From Cephalotus follicularis (lineage: Eukaryota; Streptophyta; Magnoliopsida; Oxalidales; Cephalotaceae): a DNA stretch of 64,000 nucleotides. Below, one piece after another: positions 44,683-57,648 of this stretch. Both the position numbers and the translations under genes were made by a program. Location of the stretch: contig BDDD01001378.1 in the NCBI GenBank assembly GCA_001972305.1, forward strand, positions 200,561 to 264,560. Direction: 5' to 3'. The notes beneath the pieces were generated by a model. That model saw only the letters and a list, made by a program, of their open reading frames with translations, searched no databases and was not told the DNA's origin. Within the stretch, counting starts at the first letter, position 1. Each line of letters starts with the position of its first letter.

Positions 44683-46470
44683 GTGTTATTTCCAGAACCC
44701 ACATTGACTCCAGAAAGAGTACAAAGCCCTGAAGAGGCTGTGGGATTTCAAAATCAAGAAGTCTCGATTAATTATGCACATAATGAACAAATATGGAATC
44801 GAGATGAGATTATAGTTAATGACAAGTTTGCCTATGTCGTTGCATTGTATATTGCAAATCCTGTTATGGATCCTGAACCACAAAGTGTTGAACAATGTCA
44901 ACAAAGAAATGATTGGCCAAAATGGAAAGATGCAATACAAGCAGAGTTGCAATATTCGTCCAAACGAGAAGTATTTGGACCAATAATTCAAACACCAAGT
45001 GGTGTAACCCCTGTTAGATTTAGATGGATATTTGTTCGAAAACGAAATGAGAAAATTGAAATTGTGAGATACAAAGCAAGGCTTGTAGCTCAAGGGTTCT
45101 CACAAAGACCAGGTATTGATTACCAGGAAACATATTCTCCAGTTATGGATGGAATCACTTTTCGATTACTAATTAGTATGGCTGCTTTGAACGGACTTGA
45201 AACTCGTCTTATGGACGTAGTAACAGCATACTTATATGGATCACTTGATAGTGACATATATATGAGAATTCCTGATGGATTTAAAGTTCCTGAATCAAAC
45301 AAATCTCGCCACATGTATTCAATTTAGTTACAACGCTCGTTGTATGGATTGAAACAATCTGGTCGAATGTTGTACAATCGACTAAGTGAATATTTAATAA
45401 AAGAAGGGTATGCAAATGATCAAATATGTCCATGTATTTTTATCAAAAAATCTAACGATGGATTTGCTATTATTGCAGTGTATGTGGATGATTTAAATCT
45501 TGTGCGTACTTCTGAAGAACTTACAAAGACTGCGACCTATAAAAAAGGTGAGTTTGAAATGAAAGATCTTGGAAAAACAAAGTTTTGTCTTGGTATACAG
45601 GTAGATCACATGTCATATGGGATCTTCATCCATCCATTCACATACACTGAAAAGGTTCTTAGTCGATTCAACATGGACAAAGCTTATCCTCTAAGCACTC
45701 CAATGGTAGTTCGATCTCTTGATGTCAAGAAGGATCCATTTCGTCCTAAAAAAGAATGAGAAGAAATCCTTGGACCTGAAGTTCCTTATCTTAGCGCAAT
45801 TGGAGCACTATTGTATCTTGCAAACTGGACAAGACCCGATATTGCATTCTCTGTCAATTTACTAGCAAGATATAGCTCTACACCAACGAGAAGGCACTGG
45901 AATGGAATTAAGCACATAATACGCTATCTACGTGGAAGCATTGATATGAGTCTATTTTATCCAAGGGGAACAAAAACAACATTGATTGGATATGCTGATG
46001 TGGGATACTTGTCTGATCCACATAAAGCAAGATCACAAACCGGTTATGTCTTTACCTTTTGTGACACTACTATATCATGGCGTTCAACAAATTAGACAAT
46101 GACAGCAACTTCTTCGAATCATTCAGAGATCCTTGCAATTCATGAAGCAAGTCGAGAATGTATATGGTTGAGATCAATGATTCAACATATACAAGAATCG
46201 TGTGGACTATCTTCGATTAGAAATAATCCCACAGTAATATATGAAGATAATGCTGCTTGTATCACACAACTCAGTGGAGGATATATCAAGGGTGATCGAA
46301 CGAAACATATTTCACCAAAATTCTTCTACACCCATGAGCTTCAGAAAAAGGGTGATATTGATGTACAACAAATCTGATCAAGTGAAAATTTTGCGGATTT
46401 ATTTACGAAGACATTACCAGGTACTACATTCAAGAAGCTCAGACATGATATTGGGATGCGTCAGATTAAA
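44683..46470 (+). pseudogene. pol: C2 reverse transcriptase and RNase H region
   Basis: The reverse transcriptase spans about 44900-45740, with RWIFVRKRNE, RYKARLVAQGFSQRPGIDY, MDVVTAYLYGSLDSDIYM and the YVDD catalytic box near 45481. The RNase H region runs from about 45800 to 46470 (YLANWTRPDIAFSVNLLARY, GYADVGYLSDPHKARSQTGY, YEDNAACI). Some breaks are present. Confidence 0.85.
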
Positions 46471-46612
46471 GATCTTCATTAATACAGTTCAAGAACTTGT
46501 GAAATTTTGTTTTAGGGGGACACTGTACTCTTTTTCCTTCGCAATGGTTTTTATCCCAATGGGTTTTTCCTAGCAAGGTTTTAACGAGGCAGTCATAGTA
46601 ATGTAGAATAGA

Positions 46613-46629
46613 AATTCAAGGGGGAGTAT
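46613..46629 (+). other. C2 polypurine tract
   Basis: AAATTCAAGGGGGAGTA lies directly before the putative LTR start TGTAAAATTAG. Confidence 0.65.
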
Positions 46630-46873
46630 TGTAAAATTAGTCAAAATTAGGCAAAAATTAGGTATGAATTACTATTCCAACAACCGCAATTACTATTCCA
46701 ACAACCGCAATTACTATTCCAACAACCCCCTAAACTCCTATAAATAGGAATGTAATGTTAAGAAGAAATTAAGGAATTCATAATATGAAAAACTCTTATT
46801 CTCTCCTACTTTCTCTCTGAAATTCTTTATAGTGCAATATTCAGTTGTTAGTTAATCCCAGAAGTTTATAACA
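46630..46873 (+). repeat. C2 3' LTR
   Basis: TGTAAAATTAG...GTTTATAACA, about 244 bp. It contains three direct copies of a 21-bp unit (AATTACTATTCCAACAACCGC) at 46667-46729 and a TATAAATA box at 46739-46746. Confidence 0.65.
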
Positions 46874-46890
46874 TATATATATATATAACA

Positions 46891-47539
46891 TTAAATCAAA
46901 GTCATATTACATCAGCGGAATAATCAATTCAAATAAAAACTAACTTTTAAAATCTCTCGAAAATCGGGTATTAAGTATTCGTTTATCGGACTAAACCCCC
47001 TGTAAAGAAAGCTCAATTTATATATTCACACTCCCGAAAGAGGAATCAGCAGTTTATATACATGGGCTTAGCCCTTAGCAATCATATCTTACTAAGAACT
47101 ATATCATTATAACAACTCAAATGATGGCCTTGTCCCTGTCTAATACATCAACACCCATATCATAAGCACTGCCACATGTCGGTAGGTCGATAGCTGAAAT
47201 AAAACATATCTCTTATACATCTTTAGATTTGTCTCTTATACATAACAAGTCTTATAAACCCATAGAGTTCATTTATAACTCAAGGCCCTTTTTACAACTC
47301 ATATAAAAAACCCATATCCATTACCATAAGTAAGATCATATACAATATGGAAAATCAAAACATGCTACAGAGAACCCATCCGTCTCAGCCTGTCTCATTT
47401 AATACAATTCATATAGGTAAATCCATAACATGATCATAACGAAACCATATACAATAACAACACAATCCCAACACCACTACTATCCAAGATCCATCCATCT
47501 CGATCCATTTCACTGTGAAATGAAATAGGACAACGACAC
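46891..47539. repeat. E4: old LTR fragment related to E2, left piece
   Basis: Shares with the E2 LTR the order CTCGAAAATCGGG, CCCCCTGTAAAGAAA, CACTCCCGAAAGAGGAA, CAGCAG and GGGCTTAGCCC, but is diverged and incomplete. D2 interrupts it. Sequence that may continue it lies at 50336-50432 and 60395-61007. Confidence 0.55.
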
Positions 47540-47709
47540 TGTAATAACCGCAAATTTAATTCGTGTACATTGTAATAATGATTAATAAAATGTGCACTCA
47601 TTTGAATTTAATGTCCAATTATAATAATTTTTATGATTGGTAATTTCTTGGGATGAATGGATATGCAATTTGGTGAAAATCAAACTTAAGAAACCCTAAA
47701 ATAGCCCTT

Positions 47710-47842
47710 GGCAGCCGACTACCACAGGGGGGAAGTCGACTGCCTGGTTTATGAAGGGGCTGCCGACTGTCACAGGGGAGTAGTCGACTGCCTGGTGCGT
47801 GTTGTGGACAGTCGACTGGCCAATGCCTCCAGTCGACTGGAT
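47710..47842. repeat. CAGTCGACTG palindrome cluster 1 (D2)
   Basis: About six sites, including GCAGCCGACTACC, AAGTCGACTGCC, TAGTCGACTGCC, ACAGTCGACTGGCC and CCAGTCGACTGGA, corresponding to the 40013-40094 block of D1. Confidence 0.85.
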
Positions 47843-48897
47843 CGGTACAGAACAGGTGTCTTTGCAGGCCTGTTGGACTGAATCAAAGGTGGATTGCATG
47901 GCGGGCAGGTGTCACACGAGACAGGAGATGCCAGAGCATGCAAAAAGGTATGCTTGCATGTCTTCTATCCTCCTGCAACCTGCAAAATAGAATGGAAAGA
48001 AGAGAAAGGTAAGAAAGAGATAGAATGAAGGGAGAAAGAAGAATGCATGTGAGAGAGAGAATGAGTGAGAGGAGCTGAGTAAATGCTCTGGCGAATTCAA
48101 AGGTTCCTAACCTTTATATCAGCTGTCCATAAGATGTCTGTGTGTTGGAAAAACACTGAGTGAAGTGAGAATGTGCTAAAGATCAATGGAGCTTGCATTG
48201 AGGATTTAGAGAGCTCAAGAAGGAACTTTGAAGCTTTGGTCTCTTGGTAAGTTCTCAATCCGAATTCTCTGATGTTATGATGAAAATGTAACTAGGAGGA
48301 TATTGGATACCTTCTGTTAACATAATTAAAGATAACAGACTCTAGAATTGAAATGGAAATTGTAAATGGATCAAGTGGAAATGATGACTATAATCTCTAG
48401 ATTGGATTATAGTTGATGTTAAGGTCAGAATATGCTTACTGGTTTCCTAAATGTAGATACGCATCTTCTGTCAACACACTTAAGATCAATGAATCTGAGT
48501 TTGAATATTAGTGACATAGAGTTCAAAGGAAGTTGTAAAAATGGGATTTTAGGACTTGATGGATTGGTAATAAACTAATGTTGAAGTAGTAATCGTATCT
48601 GATGTTTAGACCTACTGGTACTGATGCATGTGTCTGTAAACATGCATGATGTAGATTGAACCTGCTGAAATTAAAAGGGATTGAAAGATTGGGGTAAAAA
48701 AAGGCTTGGAAGCTTAAAGAGAATGATCAAATCCAATTGATCTTGGGATAGCATTTGAGGTAGGGGTAATGTTATGTTAGGAAGATATAGTATGCATATC
48801 GTGTATGTCTATTTTCTGCATGATTACATGTGTTGAATTGGTTGGAAATTGAACTAGAATTACATGACCTGCTACTGCCTGCATTTTCTGGGCAGAA

Positions 48898-49015
48898 GTA
48901 GTCGACTGTTCTTCATGGCAGTCGACTACTCAACCTATACAGTCGACTGCCAAGGCAAAGCAGTCGACTACTCATCCAAAACAGCCGACTGTTCTTGAAG
49001 GCAGCCGACTGTTCT
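48898..49015. repeat. CAGTCGACTG palindrome cluster 2 (D2)
   Basis: About six sites spaced about 20 bp apart, corresponding to the 38687-38798 block of D1, with some carrying GCCGACTG instead of GTCGACTG. Confidence 0.85.
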
Positions 49016-50335
49016 GGGTAAATTTACTGATATAAGTCCTGTTAAGGCCTCAATTTTGAATGTAATGAACCTGGCCTCCATTTGGATTACTAGAACAGTT
49101 AATCCTGGCCTCATATACAATTACATTCCAAAATTACACAATGTACGCACTTCTTGTGAAAGTTGCATATGAATGACTATGAAATGCTATTGTCTTGTGA
49201 TTCCTTGAATTACTACTGCCTTTGATTATTGTTACTGCATATGCTACTTATGTTAGTATATACTGTTCGGTGCTATTAACACCACCACCACTGATAATTC
49301 AAAGATTGAAACCATCTATGGGCCTTGAACCCAAATTTATGATATTTACTATCATTTTTCAAAGGAAAGACTTATGTTAAATGAACTACTGATTTTTCTC
49401 CTATATGAGAGGTACTTACTGTTTTGTTTCACAAACTGGAAACCACTACTGTACTGATATCATTTTCCTCATATGAGATGTACGATCACTGAAATGTTAT
49501 CTGTTTTTAAAGAAACCACTGTCAAATTGCATATTGATGATATATGTAATATTATTATGAAATGCTTGAATTGTTTGTCTATGATTATTGCCGGTAGTCG
49601 AGTGATGGTTGCGGTCACCGACTACGGTAGGATCCTGGGTGCCAGGAGTTGGCCAGCGGTCCCCCAAATGTCTGCCTTGCAGAATTTACTGTTAAACTAC
49701 CCGCCAACGCCGGTAGTAAATGTTACCTACCTGTCATCTTCGGAGTGAAGGTGACAGTTAGGTGGTGCACCGTTGGTGCTAGGCGTTAGCGAGCGGTGAC
49801 ACCCAAACCACTGTATGAATTGATTGTACCCTTGTGCGGAATTCTTGCATATGTACTGTTTATGGCCACTTGGCATGATTGCTTATATATTGGCTCATTA
49901 AATGTTATTTCATATAAACTGTCATATATATTGCATCCATATATTTCTTAGCATGCATATCTTCCTACTTAGCCAAGTGAGGACAACGGCTAACCCCTAC
50001 AATTACAGATTGAGCCAGGACGTTCGGAGCTTGCTGCTGAAGCTTTGGAGAGCTTCTGCTTATCTTTTAAGGTTGTTATTTCTTTTGATGTATTGTAATG
50101 AGATGAACGAATCATACCTCGTTATGTTGTATTTCCTTATGTTAAGGATAATATTTGACTTGTACCCGCACGTAGTATGAGATGCGTGCGGACGACTTGT
50201 ATTTATATTTCGGCTTATTGACTGCTTCCGCATATTGTTTATATACTGTTGAATGAAATACTGGGATGTATGTTTAATACTAATATCACCATATATGTTT
50301 GTCTTATGGTATGGAACCGAATAACGGGGTGTGAC

Positions 50336-50432
50336 CGCACATGGTCATGCAGGGTATACTATGTGTTGTGTGTGCAACAGTTATATCAGTATGCAATGTA
50401 TGCATCAATATAGTAGTGTGACAGTGTAACAG
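50336..50432. repeat. E4-associated sequence between D2 and E5
   Basis: A 97-bp stretch with ACAGTG/GTGTAACAG repeats. The same ACAGT-rich character continues to the right of E5. Confidence 0.4.
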
Positions 50433-52657
50433 TGTAACGCCCCAGATCCGAGTCTACTTTATGCTCAAAGCGAACTTTGGGGAGTCGGTGCGTTACGTGG
50501 TGGTGAAACCTATTATCCTTTAACAATCCTAGTAATTTCTAATAACTATAACTAACTTGATATACTAAACCTTAAAATTTTATACTCTTATTTAAATCAT
50601 CATAACAATTATAGTCAACATCTTACATCTTCACAGGATCTATCAAAAGACATTATACAGCGGAAAATATTAGTTTATAATGTCATAAACTATTACACAA
50701 ACTATATTCGTAACATAATTCGTAACATAATTTCCTTCCGAAATATCACTTATGACCTCCTGCCAAAGCTCCACTTTCCTCGTTCAATCTTTTCCTGGAA
50801 AATTTTAGTTGAAAACAAAAACATTGAAAGGAGTGAGCACCAAAATAGCTCAGTAAGAATTATCGTAATAAAACATTATTGAAATTCATTTTCTGGTATT
50901 TTTATAAAACCAGTATATTTCACATTCATTTATTTCTTTTCTGATCATATCTCATGAATCGGAATATTTTATAAATACTGAGAGGTTTATAAACTTAAAT
51001 AACCCTGTTGAACCATTGCTTCACCGGGGCATTGTGCACTCCCCGATTACTATCCTCACATCACATGCATGTCCGAGAGCACTCTCCGCTCTTTCACATT
51101 AATCTTTTACTAGATTAATCCACCCTGGATCACAATCCAGTCGTTATTCATCTCAGTTTGTTGCTTTTTCTCATTTCGTAAAAATAATCATTTCTTGATA
51201 CGTTGAGTGATCAGCTCAAAGCATTCATAAATAATTCTGTACAACATTTTTTTTTCTAGAATTTATATTTCAAACAGAAATATTTTAAAATAATAATACA
51301 GAATTTCATTAAGAAATTGGCAGCAATTCAACATAGAATTTAAGAATTTACATAAATTTAATATAGACATTTACCACGAATATTGGCAGAAATTTAAAAT
51401 ACAGGAACGTAATAATTATATAAAAGATATATACAAATAAATTATTTAAATATCGAGCATAAAAATTGCTTAATTGAAATATTAAATTAAAAATTAACTT
51501 CCTCCACTCGGTCAGACGGATATACCGATCATATCGATGGGAAAGTTAAATTAAATTGAGTTGATAAAATAAACGGTTGCAACGAGCATAAAACTGCTTA
51601 ATTGAAATATTAAATTAAAAATTAACTTCCTCCACTCGGTCAGACGGATATACCGATCATATCGATGGGAATGTTAAATTAAATTGAGCTGAATACTAAA
51701 CTAAAATACTTGAAAAGAATGAGTAGAAATTCCTAACATAAAGTATTTTTAGAAAAAAGAACAGGAGTCCTTACCTTGCTTTATCGCCTTCTCTCTTTTC
51801 TCCACACTGAAGAAATTACTATGCTGAAATCCCAACAAAATTCCCTTTTCTCCTCTTCCCTTCTTTCTCTCTCTCTCTTCCTTCTCTTCTTTCTCTCTTT
51901 CTCTCTTCCTTCTCTTCTTTCTCTTTCTCTCTTCCTTCTCTCAGTAAACTTTCTCTAAATTTTTCTACTGATTACTCACTAAATATTACTGCTATTTATA
52001 GGTAAAAACGCCACCTCTAATTTTGTCTTTTTCTGCCAAATTTTTACCGCGTCTGTTCGTTGCACAAAACGTCAAAAAACGACTGAAAGCGTCGACGTTT
52101 TCGCTGTAAGCGTCGACGGTCACAGGCTTGACCTGAGCTTTTCAACTCTATCCCGACTAAAGTGCTGACGCTTTCTTACAAAGCGTCGACGCTTTTAAGT
52201 CTTCGTCCAAGTCAACAGACATACCTGACTTCAAAGCGTTGATATTTTCATTTAGAGCGTCGACCGTTGCTCAAACCGTCGACTCTTTATCCCTAAGCGT
52301 CGACGGTTAGAGGTATATTTCCAATTTACCTTTGCACTGGTTTAAAGCGCAGATATAAGATGTCTAAGCGTCGACCGTTACTACCAAAGCGTCGACGCTT
52401 TAAGTGGAACTGTTGGCGCTTTAGACAGTTTTCCTTCTCATCACTTAGCATATAAAAATTTTCTTCCGGGGGTGCTGCCCCTCGAACCCCCGCCCGCTTT
52501 CCGGGCAGCGGGACCCCCTGTCCTCTCATCGGGGAGCGGAACTCCCGTACTCTCCGAGCGTAGGGTCATACTACGGGTCCCTTGAAATATTTGTTAACTA
52601 CACAATAGCAATCATTTTCCATAATTAATATCTTACATGGAAATTTGGGTCCTTACA
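50433..52657 (-). repeat. E5 3' LTR (left copy)
   Basis: TGTAACGCCCC...GGGTCCTTACA. It contains a CT-rich tract (51858-51945), a TATAAATAG box on the minus strand (51992-52000), a TCGA palindrome cluster, and a GC-rich inverted-repeat block at about 52465-52555. A direct duplication of about 110 bp around ACTTCCTCCACTCGGTCAGA occurs at about 51470 and 51595. Confidence 0.9.
52086..52400. repeat. AAAGCGTCGACGCTTT palindrome cluster (E5 left LTR)
   Basis: About ten full or partial sites (AAGCGTCGACGTTTT, AAGCGTCGACGGT, AAAGCGTCGACGCTTT and variants). The consensus is a perfect 16-bp palindrome around GTCGAC. Confidence 0.9.
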
Positions 52658-52672
52658 ATCTACCCTCCTTAC
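52658..52672 (-). other. E5 polypurine tract
   Basis: On the minus strand GTAAGGAGGGTAGAT precedes the TGTAAGGACCC start of the 3' LTR. Confidence 0.7.
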
Positions 52673-52695
52673 AAAAAATTTGTCCTCAAAATTTT

Positions 52696-55600
52696 TTATA
52701 CATTAGACTTAAAAAGATGAGGGTACTCTTGTCTCATGGTGTCTTCCAACTCCCAGGTGGCTTCTTCAACTTCATGGTTTTTCCATAAAACTTTTACTAA
52801 CGGAACCATCTTGGTCCGCAGAACTTGTTCTTTGTAATCTAGGATCTCCACTGGTTGCTCATTATATGACAAATCTTCATGCACTTGAATAGGCTCAACT
52901 CTTAGAACATGAGATGGGTTGGCCATATATTTCCGTAGTAGCGATACATGGAATACGTTGTGTACATGAGATAGACTTGGTGGGAAGGCAAGCCTATACG
53001 CAACTTCTCCTATCTTTTCCAAAATCTCATATGGTCCAATATATCGGGGACTAAGCTTTCCCTTCTTGCCAAACCGCATCACTCCCTTCCATGGTGATAC
53101 TTCAAGAAAAATGTGATCTCCCACTTGAAACTGTAGCTCTCTCCGTCTCTTGTCCGCATAGCTCCACTGTCTACTTTACGCCGTTAAGAGGTGTTTTCGA
53201 ATCAGTTTCACTTTTTCGGTAGTTACTTGTACCATTTCTGGTCCCAATAACTTCCGTTCTCCTACCTCTTCCCAACAGATAGGCATTCGAAATCTTCGTC
53301 CATAGAGAGCCTCAAAAGGTGCCATCTATATGCTTGCTTCAAAACTGTTGTTGTAAGCAAACTCCATCAGAGTAACATGTTGTTCCCAATTCCCTTTGAA
53401 ATCTGTAACACAAGCACATAACATGTCTTCCAAAGTCTGTATAGTCCGTTCTGATTGTCCGTCTGTTTGCGGATCGTACGCCGTACTGAAATTCAACCTT
53501 ATACCCAAGGCATCCTGTAAACTCTTCCAAAAGCGTGACGTGAAACAGGGATCTCGTTCCGAAACGATCGATAATGGTACACCATGTAATCTAATGATCT
53601 CTTGTTCATAAATCCTTGCTTGTTGACTTAATGAATGATTGTCCTTGATTGGTAGAAAATGAGCAGATTTTGTTAATCGGTCCACAATTACCCATATAAC
53701 ATTATTTCCTTTTGCTAACCTTGGAAGTCCGGTTACAAAGTCCATGGTGATATGCTCCCATTTCCATTCAGGTATGGGAAGTGACTGTAGAGTTCCTTTC
53801 GGCAACTGATGCTCAGCTTTCACTTGTTGACAAACAAGACATCTTGACACAAAGTCTGAAATTTCTCTTTTCATATTATTCTACCAATAGAGATCTCGCA
53901 AATCTCTATACATCTTTGTACTTCCAGGGTGTACGGAGAATTTTGAACTATGTGCTTCCATCATTAGTTCCTCTTTCAATTTTGCCTGAGCTGGAACACA
54001 TAATCTTGTATCGAATCTCAATACGTCGTCGGCTCCCAAGTTGAAGCGCGATACTTTTCCATTCTTTACTCCCTCTGCTATCTCCTTAAATTCCAAGTCC
54101 TCAAATTGACTTTGCTTTATTCTCTCAACTAGAGAAGGTTGTGCTATGACTTGAAATAGGGAAGCCCCTTCTTCTTGTCTTATTACTTCCAAGTTCATTC
54201 GTTGGAAATCTCTTATCAAATCTTCCTGTGTAGTGATCATCATCGCCAAGTTCCCCGTACTTTTTCGACTTAGGGCGTCTGCCACAACATTCGCTTAACC
54301 TGGATGGTATTGAATGGTGCAGTCGTAATCTTTGATAAGTTCTAACCATCTCCTTTGCCTCATGTTTAACTCCTTTTGGGTGAAAATATACTTGAGGCTT
54401 TTGTGGTTGGTGAAGATTTCACACTTCGCTCCATACAGATAGTGTCTCCAAATCTTTAGCGCAAAGATAATTGCGGCTAATTCCAAATCATGCGTAGGAT
54501 AGTTCTGTTCATGTGTTTTAAGCTGCCTGGAAGCACAGGAAATCACTTTTCCTTGTTGCATCAACACGCAACCAAGTCCTTTGTGAGATGCATAACTATA
54601 CACCACAAAATTTTCTGATTCCGTCGGTAATGCTAATACCGGGGCATTCATTAGTCTTTCTTTCAATTCCAAGAAACTCTTCTCGCATTGGTCGGACCAC
54701 TCAAACTTTACATTCTTCTGTGTCAACCTTTTGAGCGGGTTCACAATACGAGAGAAATTCTCAACAAACCTTCGATAATAGCCTGCTAGTCCCAGAAAAC
54801 TCCGTATCTCGGCTACTGAGGTAGGTCTTTGCCATTCTCTTATCGCTTCTGTCTTAGCGGGATTCACAGAGATGCTCCCCTGTGTGATCACATGTCCCAA
54901 GAAGGATACATCTTCTATCCAGAACTGTCATTTGCTGAACTTAGCATAGAGCTGCTCCTTCCGCAGTATTTGTAATACACGGGTTAAATGCTCCTCGTGC
55001 TCCTCTCTACTCTTTGAGTACACTAGGATGTCATCAATGAAGACTGTAACGAACTGATCCAAAAATTCATTGAAGATCATGTTCATCAAACTCATAAACA
55101 CCGCTGGAGCATTTGTCAATCCAAATGACATTACTAAAAACTCGTAATGTCCATATCTTGTCCGAAAAGCAGTTTTCGGTATATCCTCTTTCTTGACTTT
55201 CACTTGATGGTAGCCCGATCGAAGATCAATCTTCGAGAAGTATCGAGCATTCTTGAGCTGGTCAAACAAGTCATCAATCCTTGCTAGTGGGTACTTGTTC
55301 TTAATGGTGACTTGATTCAACTCTCGGTAGTCTATGCACAGTCTCATTGTCCCGTCCTTCTTTTTCACAAACAGTACCGGTGCACCCCATGGTGATACAC
55401 TCGGTCGGATAAACCCTTTATCCAAAAGCTCTTGTAATTGATCCTTTAACTCTTTCAGCTTAGCTGGTGCCATGCGATAAGGGCTTTTTGAAATAGGAGT
55501 TGTTCCTGGTACCACATCATTAGTGAACTCCACTTCTCGATCCGGTGGTATACCCGGTAAATCTTCAGGAAAAACATCGGTGAACTCCTTACTAACATGT

Positions 55601-56214
55601 AACTCTTCTATCTTGATCTTCTCGTTATCAGTGTCCATCATATAGGCAAGATAGCCTTCGCATCCTTTTTCCAATAATCGTTTAGCTTGCATCAACGATA
55701 TGATCTTTAAGGTTTCACTGACTCCCATGCTTCGGAAAACAAACTCAAGTTGTTCCGGTATAGCAAACCTAACTTCCTTCTTAAAACAGTCAACACTAGC
55801 ATGATTCGCTGAAAGCCAATCCATGCCTAGTATGACGTCAAACTTTAGGATTGCTAGAGGTACTAAGTCTACTAGCATCATCCTATCACATAATATTAGG
55901 TCACAAGACTTATATACTTTGTCAGCCACCAAGGTATTACCACTTGGTGTTTCAACAGCTAAACCTATTTCCAGATCTTGTGATGGGATACTTAAATATC
56001 GTGCAAATGATAAAGACACAAATGAATGTGTCGCTCCCGTATCAAACAATATATGAGCAGTTTTAGAGCATACGGGAAAAGTACCTGTCACCACATCGTT
56101 GGGACTTTCTGTCTCATCAGCCATCATAGCATATGTTCTGGCTGTCGCTCTCTGCTGCTGGGCTCCGCTTCCTCCTTGCCCTCCCATCTTTGGTTGGGTG
56201 CATTTGTTAGACAT
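52696..56214 (-). pseudogene. pol: E5 pol region (PR, RT, RH, IN, chromodomain)
   Basis: Read on the minus strand. Protease at about 56110-55750, with [13 protein letters not shown] (catalytic D-T-G) and [13 protein letters not shown]. Reverse transcriptase at about 55480-54930, with [31 protein letters not shown] and an FIDD box. RNase H at about 54720-54300. Integrase at about 54000-53330, with zinc region CLVCQQVKAEH and core TMDFVTGLPR and DPQTDGQSERT. The C-terminal chromodomain lies at about 52850-52710 (PLVKVLWKNHEVEEATW). Chromodomains of this kind are thought to guide integration to heterochromatin. Broken in several places, but domains are well preserved. Confidence 0.9.
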
Positions 56215-57449
56215 GTGCCCTTCCTGACCACAATTATAACATTTGATAAACCTATTTCCAGATCTTGTGATGGGATACTTAAATATCGTGCAAATGATAA
56301 AGACACAAATGAATGTGTCGCTCCCGTATCAAACAATATATGAGCAGTTTTAGAGCATACGGGAAAAGTACCTGTCACCACATCGTTGGGACTTTCTGTC
56401 TCATCAGCCATCATAGCATATGTTCTGGCTGTCGCTCTCTGCTGCTGGGCTCCGCTTCCTCCTTGCCCTCCCATCTTTGGTTGGGTGCATTTGTTAGACA
56501 TGTGCCCTTCCTAACCACAATTATAACATTTGATTGCTTGTTGAGTCTGATTCTGTCCTTGCTGACATTCCCAGACTCGATGTCCTTGCTTTCCGCATCT
56601 ATAACAAACTCCTTTTCCAAATAGGCATTCCCCACGATGGATCTTTCCACACTGCTGGCAGGGTTTACGGTCTCTTCCCCCATCATACCTTCCTTTCTTG
56701 TTACTATTACAAAAGGATTCTCCAGCCTTCCTCTTTCCTTGATGCTGCTCTGTCCATTTTTGTTGATATTTTTGATTGTCCATCTCTATCCTTAACGCAC
56801 TCCTCAAGACTGTTTCGTAAATTTGCAAGTCTTGTGCTATCAATAGCCTTCGAATGTGAGGCTTTAGACCCTGGCAAAACCGATTTGCCCTTATCTCTTC
56901 AGTTGCTACCATATGAGTTGTATATCGAGATAATCTCGCAAAGTTTGCTTCGTACTGGGCTACGGTTTCTGATTCGCCTTGCTCCAGATGAAGGAAGTCT
57001 TCCTCCATTTTATCCTTCATTGTTTGCGGGAAATATTTGTCCATGAATATTTCCTTAAACCTTTCCCACGTCATTGCTTCTATTTCTTGACGTGTTTTCG
57101 TCCTTTCGATCATATCCCACCATTGGTTTGCCTATCCTTCTAATTTGTATATCAAAAATTCCATCTTTTGATGATCTGTACAATCCAATGCTCAGAAAAT
57201 CTTCTCATTTCCTTGGATCCATGCTTCGGCCTCCAAAGGATATGTTGCTCCCGAAAAGGTTTTAGGATTATGTCTTGCAAATTGCTCCAGGGTTGGCCTT
57301 GTTGGCAAAGACGCTTGATGATTATTACCATTGTTATTGGAAATAACCTGAGCCAATTGACTTAACACTGCGGTTAACGAGTTGTTTTCTCCATTCTCTT
57401 GTACATTCTCGTTTCTCCTCTGAGCACGGTCTCTTCTTGCGTTAACCAT
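56215..57449 (-). pseudogene. gag: E5 gag region
   Basis: On the minus strand it begins MVNARRDRAQRRNENVQENG, continues with TLEQFARHNPKTFSG (gag N-terminal region) and a retrotransposon gag domain (MTWERFKEIFMDKYFPQTM, FLHLEQGESETVAQYEANFARL). A basic linker follows, then two Cys-rich motifs, CQQCGKIHRGEC and CYRCGKQGHRVWEC, of the zinc-knuckle type. It makes the particle and binds RNA in active relatives. Some breaks and local rearrangement are present. Confidence 0.85.
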
Positions 57450-57648
57450 CTAGTTAGCATATAAAGTTAGTTCTTAATCTTTAGGCAATTCTACTTGTGT
57501 TAGGTAAAACAATTAAACTCTAACACTCAAGATTTTACAAGAAACTAACATGTCTTATTTATTTCACATTTTGTACATATCTTACCATCATACATTACTT
57601 TTATGCATATTTTACATTTCTACATATTATACATCAAGCTTTTTCTTT

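Larger units (their letters stand above)
41760..46873 (+). mobile_element. C2: Ty1/copia element, 5' LTR not found
   Basis: Domains run in copia order (gag, protease, integrase, reverse transcriptase, RNase H) and are followed by a polypurine tract and a short 3' LTR of about 244 bp. No matching LTR or primer site is seen upstream, where the SINE and unassigned DNA lie, so the left end is uncertain. The coding region carries about eight breaks and the copy is old. The lineage within copia was not determined. Confidence 0.8.
47540..50335 (+). mobile_element. D2: solo LTR related to D1, opposite direction
   Basis: TGTAATAACCGC...CGGGGTGTGAC is the reverse-complement relative of D1 throughout (for example CCATATATGTTTGTCTTATGG and the segment around 49590-49800). 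No clean target duplication is visible. The left flank CGACAC and right flank CGCAC read as nearly continuous E4 sequence. Non-coding. Confidence 0.7.

Noticed and set aside
51776-51958. 60-residue Leu/Ser-rich frame, identical in both E5 LTRs (also 59508-59690)
   Set aside because: It is a translation of the CT-rich tract; identity reflects LTR duplication, not protein selection.
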